From Erpobdella octoculata (Eukaryota; Annelida; Clitellata; Hirudinida; Erpobdellidae), in NCBI GenBank assembly GCA_963978895.1, contig OZ022244.1, positions 24,558,531 to 24,622,530 of the forward strand: 64,000 bases of DNA, given 5' to 3'. The notes under the pieces are model-generated. The model ran no database searches. It worked only from the letters and a program-made list of their open reading frames with translations, and was not told the DNA's origin. The position numbers and the translations under genes were made by a program. Of the stretch, positions 1-11,200 are shown piece after piece (positions within the stretch are counted from its first letter, which is position 1; every line of letters begins with the position of its first letter).

Positions 1-1548
1 GAGAAGCACGATAAAACAGATAAGAGTGAAGTCATGAAGAAAGAGAGGCACGATAAAAGAGATAGGAGTGAAGTTAGAAATGACGAGATCAGAAGAGAGA
101 AGCACAATAAAGGAGAGAGTAACAGAGTCACAAAAGAAGAAACTAAAAAAGAAGTGAAACATCACAAGAGACACAGCAGTGATAGTAGTGATGATGATGA
201 TGATGAACAACCACCCAGAAAGGAGCCAATATATGGACTTGAGGTAAGTTTTTAAAATATTTATAATAAAAAGTTATTCATAATATTTATGCATATTATG
301 TCATGTTTACTATGTGGTGGCATTATCACTGACCAATTTCGTTGATTATCGTGTTAAATAACAATATAGTCTCACTACTTGAATTTACCAGCTTCATTTC
401 TAAGGTAGAAAGCAAAAAATTGAATGCAATAATTTGAATATTAGGGTTTTTATTTTTAGCTAAAGATTGATGACATTACAAGTTTGATTTTATTTTTTCC
501 CAGGTAAAATACAGCAGGGAAAAATCAGATGGGCTTCCAAAAGTCGATTATAGCTCAATAGACTTGACGAAAAAAGTGCCTGTCGAACTTCCGAAACGAA
601 ACAAAAAGTTAGTTTGATTCGAGTGTATAATGTTGTAGATTCGGGTGTATAATGTTTTAGATTCAGGTCTATAATATGCTAGATTGGGTGTATAACGTCG
701 TAGATTGAGTATTCAATTCAATGTCATTGATTGGGTGTATAATGTTGTAGATTGAATGTATAACGTCGTAGATCGAGTGTATAATGTCGTAGATTGAGTA
801 TTCAATGTCATTGATTGGGTGTATAATGTTGTAAATTGAGTATTTAATGTCAGATTGAGTGTAATGTTATAGATTGAGTGTATAATTCTGTAGATCTGGT
901 GTATAATGTCATAAATTGAGCATATAATGTCCTAAATTGGGTGTATAATGTCACAGATTGAGTGTATGATGTTGTAGATTGAGTGTATAATGTCGAAAAT
1001 TGAGTGTATAATGTCATAGATTGAGTGTTTTATATTATACATTGAGTGTATAATGTCATAGATTGAGTGCTTAATATCATAGATTGAGTGTATATATTAA
1101 TAAAATGTTATTTATGAATAAAATAAAGATTGACTGAAGAAGAAAAAGAAGCAATGAGGCAAAGAATGATGTCAAATGCCAAAGAAATTAAAGAAGAAAG
1201 AGAGGAAATGATGAAGAGATATAAAGAAAAGGAATTAAAAGAAGTAGAAAAGGTCAATGGAGAAGGTCACTTCATCAAGTTAGCACTAAATAAATTTTTT
1301 TCGAAACATCAATAATAGTGTAATTAATAACTTTTAATCTATGTAAGAATCTAATGTTTTAAATTTTGGATTAACTCATTTCCTAAAGTTTCTTGAATGG
1401 TTTTAAAATATTTTAACTTTTGTGCTCGATCAGAGAAATGATGTTGAAAGCAGCTTCCATGAGAACGGTCGAGGACAGAATCAAACAAAACTCTTACAAA
1501 AGCCAGCGTTCGAAAGATGAATACGTCAAAACCTTTGCTCGGAGATGA
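1..1548 (+). CDS. CWC25: Pre-mRNA splicing factor CWC25 homolog, 3' part (5' end outside window)
   Basis: Four exons join in frame: <1-243, 504-607, 1129-1278 and 1434-1548 (stop TGA). Donors are GTAAGT, GTTAGT and GTTAGC; each acceptor ends in AG, and phase is kept at all junctions. About 203 residues are visible. The first exon is a Lys/Arg/Glu/His-rich charged stretch with a short poly-Asp run. It is followed by 'YGLEVKYSREK', a 'LTEEEKEAMRQRMMSNAKE' block and a C-terminal 'MRTVEDRIKQNSYKSQR' block. These charged and C-terminal blocks are the signature I know from CWC25/CCDC49. The family joins the activated spliceosome and is needed for the first transesterification, so it is nuclear. The conserved N-terminal region would lie left of the window. 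A plus-strand AATAAA sits at 1641-1646. Assignment rests on recognition, not alignment. Confidence 0.88.
620..1100. repeat. ~22-bp minisatellite filling CWC25 intron 2
   Basis: Imperfect tandem copies of a unit like 'agattgagtgtataatgtcg' occupy nearly the whole intron between the exons ending at 607 and starting at 1129. About twenty diverged copies are visible. Single-base changes and a few indels separate them. Confidence 0.9.
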
Positions 1549-1587
1549 TGTCCGGTGACAGTCGTTTAAACATTTGTATATTGACAG

Positions 1588-1646
1588 TTTATTAGTTAAA
1601 ACATAATTTTAATTGATAATTACATTTAAAATTCATTTTCAATAAA
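1588..1646. promoter_or_regulatory. Overlapping poly(A) signals of convergent genes
   Basis: AATAAA on plus at 1641-1646 suits CWC25. TTTATT at 1588-1593 (AATAAA on minus) suits DBNL. The minus signal lies inside the presumed CWC25 3' UTR, so the two 3' UTRs should overlap by tens of bases. Signal choice is inferred. Confidence 0.5.
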
Positions 1647-1770
1647 AAAAATCAATGCATTAATGGAGTTTTGCATTAACGTTGTTAATAAGTCAGCATT
1701 GTTCAGCATCGTCAACAAGTGATTCGTCATCTCTTGTTTTCGTCTCGTCAAAAGAGACGGAAATGATTGT

Positions 1771-4700
1771 TCACGAGTTGATGACCTCAACATAATTGGC
1801 GGGAAACATTCCTCTTTTTCCGTCGCTGGTCGTTCCAACCCACCATCCGTCGTCGACCATTTCTATGTCAACTATCTTGTCGTCCGGGTCGAAAGATATC
1901 TCGTTGTCTTCAGCTGAAAAATTAGTTACATTGAGAATTAAGGCATTTTTTAGATCACTGAGATTGAAATAATCAGTAGATATAAGTTTATTATATGAAA
2001 GTTTGTTCAATATTTGAAAAAGCAAATATTATAAGAAACTATGTAGATCAGTTATTATTTTAAAAACTAAAGGTAAAAATACCGGCTTGGTAATCATAAA
2101 TAGCAATTGCACATATTCCAGCGGCATCAGCAGAGGCACTTGTGTCATCGTAAATGTCCTGTTTATCTTCCTCTACTGCAATGTCATCGTACGTCTGCTC
2201 TTCTGAAAATGTTTTTAATAAAAAATAAAGCTTAAATATTGTACCTGCTCTAAATTAAATGAAACTATATTAAGCTCGAATTGGTTATAAGTCAGTCCAG
2301 GGGCCCATTTTTTACAAAACTGGAGGCATCCATTCATAGGCACCTACCCACACCTCTTGATCAAATCTCTATACCACCACTTTCATACCGGTGCTCATAA
2401 ACCAACCTTCTTCATCAGATTCAACTCTCTTGGGAAGACCCTTTACAAGACTCTGAGAAACAGCTGATGATGGTGGTGTTCGAGCAGGTGGTGCACCTGC
2501 AGCATCATCATAAATGTCATCATTTTCGTTGACAGTTGTGTCATCATATATGTCATCATTGGTTTCCACAGTTTTATTGATGCATGACTGATCTTCATAA
2601 ATCTCCATCACAGGCATGCTTGGGGGAGGGACTTGAGCTTTTGGCAGGCTAGGGGCAGGAGCCTGTGCACGGGGCTGGCTTTGTGAAGGAGGTTTCACCT
2701 GAGGCTTCGTCTCTGAATTGTCAGTTTCAAGGAAATCAGTCTTCAACTTCCTATAAATAGATTAAGAGATTCAATTCGAATGACAAAACCACATTGCTTT
2801 TAAAATTATTTTTTGTTGTAAAAGAATGCAATTTTTGAAGATTTTTCATTAAAAGTCCATGATTCGTTGACCTCGCTAGATGAGAGCCAAGCAGCTTACC
2901 TTGCTGGTGGGGCTTCTTTTGGTTTGTTGTCAAATTGTGATGTGGGTTGTTGCTGGAACACAGATCTTGCCTGAGAAGTTGCTGATGCAATAAGTTTTTG
3001 GGCTTCCTGGTAATTTGCAAAAAAAGAACATTACTTATAAGATATGAATGTCAAATTACAGTTGAGACATGAACTTCAAATTAGATAAAAGAGAAATACA
3101 AGGATTATTTTACATTAGCTCGTTCTTTCCTTGTTTGTTCGCTTCTCTTTGCTCTCTCCTCTTCATCTTTTTTTGCTGACTCTTGTTCATTTTCCTGCAA
3201 TGATGCATTACTATTAAATAAAATAAAAACTAATATTGATCAATCATAAAAACTTCTACGGTGCCTGTAAATGTAAATGTAGAACATTAGGGCGCTACTT
3301 CGTATTGTTAATACCACAGCAGCGCCGGGAACTGCTCGTGCATTTGGGATCACACAGTTTTACCTGCCACCCGCACGTGTATCCGAAATCGGAATGTGCC
3401 GAACCCTATTTACACCCCAGTCGTGAAACTGGTACTCATTTATCGACCAGTGAAGGATGAAAGGCTGAGTTGGCCTGAGCAGTGTGAGTGAATTCCTTGA
3501 TCAACGGAATTACGCCTCGCCGTGACTGAGATTTGAACCCATGACGGCAGGATGATAGCATAACTGCTTTCACCACTGTGCTACGGCATGTAAGTTAAAC
3601 TATAAATACAAATGCGTCTTTAAGCCTCAACGGAAAGCAGTTAGTATCATCAAAGTTGTAACTGAAGAAAGAAGATGGCTCTTAAAATAAGGACCACAGA
3701 ATATATAAACGAGTGACTGTTTAGCAAAAGAGTGTTTAAAGGATTGATATAGATACAATTAGGGAGGAAAAATTCAAGTTGCTAGATCATTTCGGTACAG
3801 AGATGAGATTAGTAAGATAACATGAAGAAGTAGAATTAATGGTCTCAAACATTAATAAGCATTAAATAATTAAAAATTATTCTGTACTTTGGAAAAAGCC
3901 ATTTCAATTTGATCAAAGAAAGAGAACTTCTAGAAAATATTGCGACACAAGGCGAGCAGCACAGTTGAAGGTCTGTATATTAAATTCAGGTAGAAATATT
4001 AAATAGATTTACAATAATCTATCCTGCACAGTGTACGCAGTGGCATAGCAATGGGGCAAACAAGATGCTTTATCAAAGTTTACATTGTGCTATCACGTAA
4101 CAACTCACCCATGCAGATTTATCGCCCTGTGCTGGAGCATTTGCTTTCTGGTTCGCAGCTTTTATTTCCTGGGCTTTCTTAAATCTATCGTTTTCTCTTT
4201 CTTCTCTCTTCTTTGCATCTTGTAACTGTCCAAAGAAAAAAAAATGTTGACAATAAAAAAGGTTTCAATTAAATATATATTTCGATATTTTAATAATCAT
4301 AATAATGCTACTGTGTGACAGCAAATCAAAGAGTGCAATGCTAAGGCAAAAAATAGTTACTATAGTTTGAATTAAAAAGTTCCAAGGAGGTGGCAGAGCA
4401 AACCTCCAGAGGTATTCCATTCCAAACAGTGGAAGTGCTGAAGGCACGTCCACATCAAGAACATCATAAATATAAAATATATAAATTGTTAAAATGATAA
4501 TTCATTTAATCTAAAATTAACCTCTCTCTCCTTCAATTCCTTGTCGTGCTTTTCTCTTTCGGCTGCCAACCGTTTCTTCTCCGCGTCTTTTCTTGTCGAC
4601 TCATCTTTCTGGAAAGAAATCGATACAAAAAGTTTATTTAAAGTGGCTCTACGTTTCGGACGAAACTTCAGAGCCACTTTGTAATCAATAATGTAAAAAA

Positions 4701-5185
4701 ATTATTTTAAATAATTGAATCAAAATTAAATATTATAATTATTAATAATTTTCGTATCAACTAAAAAGAGAACAAGATTTAAGTTAGCAATTTTGAAAAA
4801 CAAAACAACAATTGTACAGACCAAAATAATCAGTAACACAAAAATATCTAACCGCTGCATTCTCCCAAAACTTTTCTCTCAAGACAGGTTTTATTTCAAT
4901 CTGAGGTTTGATCTTTTCATAGACTGAACCCTGGAAATCAAAGTTTTTAATGATGCATCTAAAAATCTACCATTCACATAACAACGATTATGAACGCTCT
5001 TAAAATTACCACTGGTCCTGCAGGTTGAGTATCTCTTTTTGGTTCTTTGTGGAAACTATAATTAGCTCCCGAAGCTTTCGACACTTTCGACATGATGGTC
5101 TCCTCATCTATGTCATCTTCGTTTCTTGCATTTATTGACACGTGAGCACCCTGAAAGATTATTATAATAGGTATATTTCAAAATA

Positions 5186-5263
<78 letters not shown>

Positions 5264-5966
5264 ATTCTGACCTTTAGTAGGCTTGAAACCTCTCTGACAT
5301 GACTAGCACGACCTCCTTTTATCATTTCGGGCACTCCTTCACCTTGCTAAAAATGATCAAAACAACCAATTAATACTGTTTTAATTTCCAATCGTTAACA
5401 AAGATATGATAAAAAAATACTACCCAGTTAATAAAAACAAATTTTGGTAAATTGGAGTTGGGATCGATAACTTTTAAATATCCATATAAAATTCTTCCAG
5501 AGTTTAACTCTTCAGTGAATTCTGCTATTCCTCCATCTAGAGTCATAAAAACGTTAATATATAAATTAATAATAAAACGTCTGCTATATTTAATTATAAA
5601 CAAACCCAACCTCCTTTGGAGCTTACAGTCAAAACGTCTGTCTTCCCATCATAACCGAACAGAGCCCTTCATGTGAAAAAAAATGAAACAACGCATTAAT
5701 AACTATGAAAACACAGTAAGAGATAAATTTATTAAATTGATTTTTGTTGTACGTGTAGTTGTAAGTCACTGGACTGGAGTATTTATAGCAGCGATAACCG
5801 ATCACCCGGAAGTGAAGCATAAATTTCAACTTTAATAATTAAACGCTAAGACAGCAATCAACCTAGTCCTAATATTTTACCAGTTTGTTGGGCTTTTTGG
5901 ATCAGACACTTCTTTGTGAACCTTTAGAATCTCGTTGCGATTCTTACTAAGATCTATCGGAGCCAT
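1771..5966 (-). CDS. DBNL: Drebrin-like protein / actin-binding protein 1 (ADF-H plus SH3)
   Basis: Thirteen minus-strand exons join in frame: 5966-5881, 5666-5611, 5536-5424, 5346-5272, 5150-5010, 4930-4853, 4608-4522, 4225-4109, 3194-3114, 3006-2900, 2750-2389, 2202-2083 and 1913-1771, giving 521 residues. The N-terminus is an ADF-homology domain: the start '[16 protein letters not shown]' is followed by '[19 protein letters not shown]' and 'LPKFVFINW', then '[10 protein letters not shown]' and '[12 protein letters not shown]'. The middle is a Lys/Glu-rich, probably helical segment and a Pro-rich linker with repeated Asp-Asp-Ile-Tyr-Asp-Asp motifs, possible Tyr-kinase or SH2 sites. The C-terminus is an SH3 domain with 'AIYDYQA', 'GWW' and '[10 protein letters not shown]'. 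The family binds F-actin and links it to dynamin and endocytosis. The gene is convergent with CWC25 and divergent from CAP. It is longer than I recall for the human protein (about 430 residues), mainly in the linker. Confidence 0.95.
3258..3590 (-). mobile_element. tRNA-derived SINE in a DBNL intron
   Basis: Read on the minus strand, positions 3587-3519 form a 69-nt tRNA-like head starting GCCGTAG and ending CACGGC, which can pair as an acceptor stem. A box A-like TAGCACAGTGGT lies at 3583-3572 and a box B-like GGGTTCAAATCT at 3540-3529, at the spacing expected for a pol III promoter. A body of about 250 bp follows, then a tail of repeated TACATT at about 3282-3266. It lies in the intron between exons 8 and 9 of DBNL, in the same orientation. 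The exact 3' boundary and target duplication were not resolved. Confidence 0.8.
5190..5260. repeat. (TA)n microsatellite in a DBNL intron
   Basis: An almost pure AT dinucleotide run ending a few bases past the donor of DBNL exon 4 (exon end 5272, donor GTCAGA). Confidence 0.95.
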
Positions 5967-6589
5967 AGCCGTGGATCTGCCGGTAATCGCGGAACTTCCC
6001 AAATCAACAAAAACACAAAGTCATGTCCGGTTAAACGACTTGTGGTCAGACTCCATTTAACTTACAAACTATGTGCAGAAAGCATTAACAAATTAGTAGA
6101 AGTTTCCAGATATGTGTTTAATCTTTGAAAACATTAATTAAAGCTGCTTCAGGGCCGTTTTAAAGGAGTTTAAACCCCCCAGCCAAAATTTTAGGAAATA
6201 TTTTTTTTATAATAGTTTATAGTCCTTAACACCAGGTGATTTAAGACTAAAATAGTTTTATGTAGAAACCACCTAAGTAATTCCTCTCGTAGATCATATT
6301 TGATCTTTTAAACTGTTCCTTCTCCTTTATCCAGGCTTGGGATTGGCTCACAATTAGCGAGGCGGAGTTGTATGGAAAAAAGTAGATTAAATATGGTGAA
6401 AGAGAATTTTTTTTTGTCTTTTTAAACACTGAAACGATTAAAATCTTACATCAAAAGCTCTACTAGCAATAGAAGATTATCTGGGCTTGCTCTCCATGGC
6501 ATAATACATAGGAAAATACCCATTGATTATAAAGAAATTTTGGATAAAATTGAAAAAGCATTTGGCATTGTAGTTTTGTATTATAATTT

Positions 6590-7090
6590 TTCTGAGACTT
6601 ACGTAGTTGTCTTTTTTACACACTTTTACTTAACTTGACTTCTCTGTCTGTCGTCAAATTTTGCAATCGATTTTAAACTAACTTTCCGATGAGCTAGACA
6701 CTTCAAAATTTAAACATACTTCCGAACTAATTAATAATGCATTCTATCATATTTTCGGATCGATTGGACAAAATTTAATTAATTAATTATTTGTGATATT
6801 TTCGTCAAACTATTTATTATTGTCTATGCTAATATGTTTGTTGTTTATGTAATAAAAAAATATAAAAGTGCGTTTTTAAAAAACTTTGTTTTTGCTTTAC
6901 TTGTTTAACTCCCTTATATTACCTTCACCGACGGTTTAGCTTGCTTGCCTGCTTAATTGTTTGCTTGAATGTTTGCAAACCTTGAAAGTAAAATTTAACT
7001 AACTTCCGTCATCCAATCGAGCTGAAATTTGAAATATAAGCTCGTTCATCATGACAATGCATTTTATTAAAGTTTGTAAATTTTCTGAAA
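6590..7090 (+). repeat. Two copies of a dispersed repeat module
   Basis: Copies at about 6590-6790 and 6885-7090 share a fixed order: a 'ttaactt'-type start, a short CTGTCTG or GCTTGCTTG run, a 'caatcgattttaaacta' or 'ccaatcgagctgaaattt' block, then (first copy) 'aatgcattctatcatatttt' and 'gatcgattggacaaaat'. Related copies occur at 16055-16230, 38218-38390, 44580-44760 and, inverted, 62860-62990. The family is not identified. It looks like the end of a transposon. Confidence 0.55.
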
Positions 7091-7365
7091 AAAGTAATTA
7101 TTAATTAAAAATAGTACTTAAGAATCGATCTTCTTTACACGTTTTGTTGAGGAAATAACAAAATTACAAAATCCGTTAGTGCATCTGAACATATTCCTGA
7201 TAGCCGGATCATCACAGCTCGAAGCCAGCCAAGTTTAAACAGAGTAGTTGAAACAGATTATTAAATAAAACAGTCATACCTGAAGATTGCTTGGCTCCTA
7301 TTAAACATGCCCATTAAAGCTGTTGTGCTATAATAATTTGGTTATCCTACCTAATCTAATTTTCT

Positions 7366-7550
7366 ATTTTGTTTTAGCCCTCATTTATATTTCAAATAAT
7401 TACTGCTGTAAGAACTTGCTGTAGAATCATCCGAGCTTATTTTGACAAATGCCAATTTTTATTTTTGTTTTAGCTTTTATTTATATTACAAATAATTACT
7501 GCTGTAAAAACTTGCTGTAGAATCATCCGAGCTTATTTAGACAAATGCAA
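7366..7550. repeat. 90-bp tandem duplication
   Basis: Copy 1 at 7366-7455 and copy 2 at 7461-7550 share 'caaataattactgctgtaa' and 'cttgctgtagaatcatccga', with only a handful of differences, so the duplication is fairly recent. Confidence 0.9.
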
Positions 7551-7564
7551 GTGTCATTTTCAAC

Positions 7565-7840
7565 TTCTTTTGCTGGACCTGCAGGTGGAGGTCTAAATGT
7601 TTTTAAGATATTATTTAAAATATATTTTGCAGTGAATTGGTTTAAAAAGGCTCAAAATGATTAATTATCTGCCAAATATCAGAACTCTCGATAGGAGAGG
7701 CGAATTTAGTAAAGATAAAGTATTAGGCTACAGACAAACAGAATGACATTTCAAGCTAGGTTAAAAATTTGAAATACATTTTTTTAAAACGTTTAAGGGG
7801 GACCTGGGTCGCCCGGGCCTCTACCTGGATCCGCCGCAGC
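7565..7840. mobile_element. Degenerate hAT-like MITE
   Basis: The right end reads 'cgggcctctacctggatccg' followed by 'ccgcag'. Its reverse complement resembles the CAGNGGCGGATCCAGG terminal repeat common in non-autonomous hAT elements. The left end at about 7568 ('gctggacctgcaggtggagg') is a diverged inverted match. No target duplication was found, so the boundaries are approximate. Confidence 0.45.
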
Positions 7841-8287
7841 GTCTAATACTCTACGTCGTCGGTAGCGTAGACGCAGTGCTGTGGTCATTCATTTCTTACT
7901 CGGACAACCCAATCCATTATTGTAAATGTAAACATCTGCTACACTTTATTAAAGTTTAGTATTTATTTGTTTTTCAAAAACAAATTTCAACAACGTTAGA
8001 GTTACTTTTCGCAAGTGTGGGCAGAGTACGGAAGTAGGGCATTGTTCGGTGTAGTAGGTGCTCCCGGAAGAATATAGACGTTTAAGGATATTGCTGCTGT
8101 ATGATAAGTTTCATGATTTTTAGTTATAAGTTTTTATTTTATACGTTTTTTCTCATAATATATTTTGTCCGTAGATACTTTACCGTGACTTTGCTACGTT
8201 ATTTGCTGTGTTAGCACTTGTTTTACCTTATGAAACTTAACTACCGGTGATTTAAATGCAGACCATTTCTTTTGTAAGTTCATCATC

Positions 8288-11200
8288 ATGGAATCGCTGG
8301 TTTCGCGTCTTGAGGCGGTAACTGCAAAGCTCGAACAAATTGCTCAAGCCAAGCCTTCAGGTTCACACGTTGAATTTGGTGATGCAGGTTGCTTCCCGTT
8401 TTTTTATAAGTCATATTTTTCTCTGTACCATTGTAAATAGTTTGTAATAGGTTCACAAATTAATCGTCATTGCTCTCTGTTTTTGCATCATGTTTTTATG
8501 GTCATTTATTAAAGCTTCTATTTTCTGTCCTCTTTTTAAATCAAAGTGCCTGCATAAATAAAATGGATTTTAATTTGGAAACTGAAGTTTATTTTTATTT
8601 TGAAGTTTCCATTTAGATTGTTTGATAAAGATTTAGCAAACTAAGAAAATGGTTCGATTAATAATTAGTTAGAAATCGTGGTTCAGATTTTTTTGGACAT
8701 ACAATTTTGTTGCTTTTTTTGGAATGTTGTTTCTTTTTTTAGTGTTGTTTACTATAAATTTTGGTAACTAGATTATCTAAAATTGTAAGCTTACATAATT
8801 GAAAAGTTATTTGTTGTCGATTTATTGATTATTTACTAACTTTTTGTATATCCTGTTTCCATATCCTATTTGTTTAACATTTTACTTTGTTAGAATTTAA
8901 ATGTCTAGTTTTGGTTATCAATAATTAGATGTGGTGCAAGGATCAAAGGTCTGTATGACAAACATCAACAATTGGTTAATACATGGTTGAGCATGTTTTG
9001 AATTCATTCTCTCTCTTTGACATCGGCTTGTAACTATACCTGATCCATGTTTCAGAATTGCGACATTTTTTGTTTACATCATTAGCTGTTTGTGATTGTG
9101 TTTTTATTTATTTATTAACAATTAATGTTTATTAGTGTTTTTTTTCTTCAAAGAATCAATTTGCCCTTACTCATATTTTTTTAATAGTAATACCCAGGCA
9201 TTTGCTGTACATTAATTGATTGCTTTCTGATACCTGTGTCGCGTGTACATACTCAATTTTATTGGATTAACTTCAAAAGGATGAACCCATTTAAAAACAA
9301 ATTTAATTAAACTTTTTATTTGAGTGCATGCGAATTTGCAATGCTCTCAGTTATTTTATAACAAGAGTGCAGATGAACATCTGCTCAAGCTCACAGAATG
9401 AAAGTATTAGTTAGTCTGATTATCTTGTTTTGTGTTTACTTGTTAGAATCCGAGGAAATGTCGCCTTTTGTTGAAGCGTTCGATGGAATATCAAAGGGTT
9501 CTGTTGCCAAGTTTTTAGAGTTGAGCCAGAAAATCGGCAGCGATGTAGCCGAACAAGTGAGAGGGTTTTTTATTTATGAAAAATTTTAGTTGAAGAATTT
9601 TAGACTTTCAAATGATGTTTAAAATTTTTAATTGAAATGTTTCAGTCTCAGATTGTAAAAGCTGCATTTGCTGCTATGCACGATTTTCTTGTGATGGCTT
9701 CCAAGTGTAAGCAACCACCTCAGGCATCTCTTCCAGCTTGTTTCCAGAAGATTGGTGAAAAAATTGCTCTCGTGCAAGTAAGTTTCAACTTTATGAGTTT
9801 TATTAATTTTATAATTTTTTAGAAATGAGCTGTAAACAAGTCCTTTATCAAGAAGCTTATTATGTATTCAGTCTCTTCATGTTCAAATGTCCGCAGAATG
9901 TAATTTTTGTGAGACCCCACTGAAACAGTTCTAACTAGTTTGCCCCAAATCTATATTAATATTTTTCTTTATATATATGAATTTTTTTATTGTCTGAATC
10001 AAAAAATATAAAGAGTTCATAGAACCCAGCAATAAATAAGTTTGTTTCAAATTTGTTACACTTGAGAAGTATGGCCAGGAGATTGTTTGCATCAATTTTT
10101 CAAAAAATCTGCTAACCGGTTGGTGTGTTTTGGCCAAATAACTGATTCAATGCCAACAGTATTTTTTTACGAACATGGAGGGTTATTGCGTAAAAAAAAT
10201 TTAATTTGCATACAAATCAAATATTTTAACTATTAAATGCAGATATAAGTTTTAAAGATAATGAAAATATTTAACTAATAAATGTAGATATTAATGTCAG
10301 GACTTGATGCAAATTTTCTTTTACAAAATGTGAATCTGGTCATAAAAATGTCTTAACAGGATTTCAAAGAGAAACACAGAACCAGTCCTTTCAATAGCCA
10401 TTTATGTGCCATTTCAGAATCTATAGCTGCTCTGGGCTGGGTTTCTGTGGTAAGTGAACTGGTCATATATGTTATGTCTTCCTTTGATGTGTCTTTTAAT
10501 TTCTGACTTTTTGCATTAACTTTTTTGTGGGCACGAAAAAATGGTGAATGAACATTTTCAGTAATTTATAAATCGTATCATCTGTCAGTCGCCGGCACCT
10601 GCCCCGTACATCAAGGAGATGGGAGACGCAGGACAGTTTTATACTAACAGGATCCTCAAAGAATTCAAGGAAAAGTGAGTAACTTGTTGATGAGCTCTGT
10701 CAGTAGGAGCGGTAATTTAGTTCTTAAAATGTAGATCTAGTTGACTTTCACTTTCATTTTTTGCTTCAATTTTCTAAGATAAAGTTAATTTATTATTATT
10801 TATAGTATTGAAATTTTTTCTTTGTTTTCAGCTATGTAAAGTATAAAACATGATTTTCAGAGACGTCACTCACGTTGATTGGGTTAGGGCATGGTCGCAA
10901 GTCGTTTCAGATCTGCAAGCCTATGTAAAACAATACCACACCACTGGTGTCTCATGGAATAAACAGGTTAAGAATTTATTGCAATGTTTACAGACATTTT
11001 TATGCAAAATTATTTTAATTTATTTAATATATTACTTTTTTTATAAAAGAATAATAAATTGGTTTATTGTGGATTGTTCATTGATTTCAAGTCTTTAATA
11101 AGAGTTACTTAAAAATTCTTTTTATTTGAAACACTCAGGGTGTTGATGCTGCATCTTACAAGCCTGGAGGCCAGAGAGCCACGGGTGCCCCTGCACCGCC

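Larger units (their letters stand above)
5967..8287. other. Divergent intergenic spacer between DBNL and CAP
   Basis: No coding exon recognised. It must contain both upstream regions, but no TATA box or other promoter element could be called with confidence. It holds two copies of a dispersed repeat module, a 90-bp tandem duplication and a hAT-like MITE, listed separately. The part nearest CAP (about 7850-8287) is free of recognised repeats and probably includes its promoter and 5' UTR. Confidence 0.6.
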
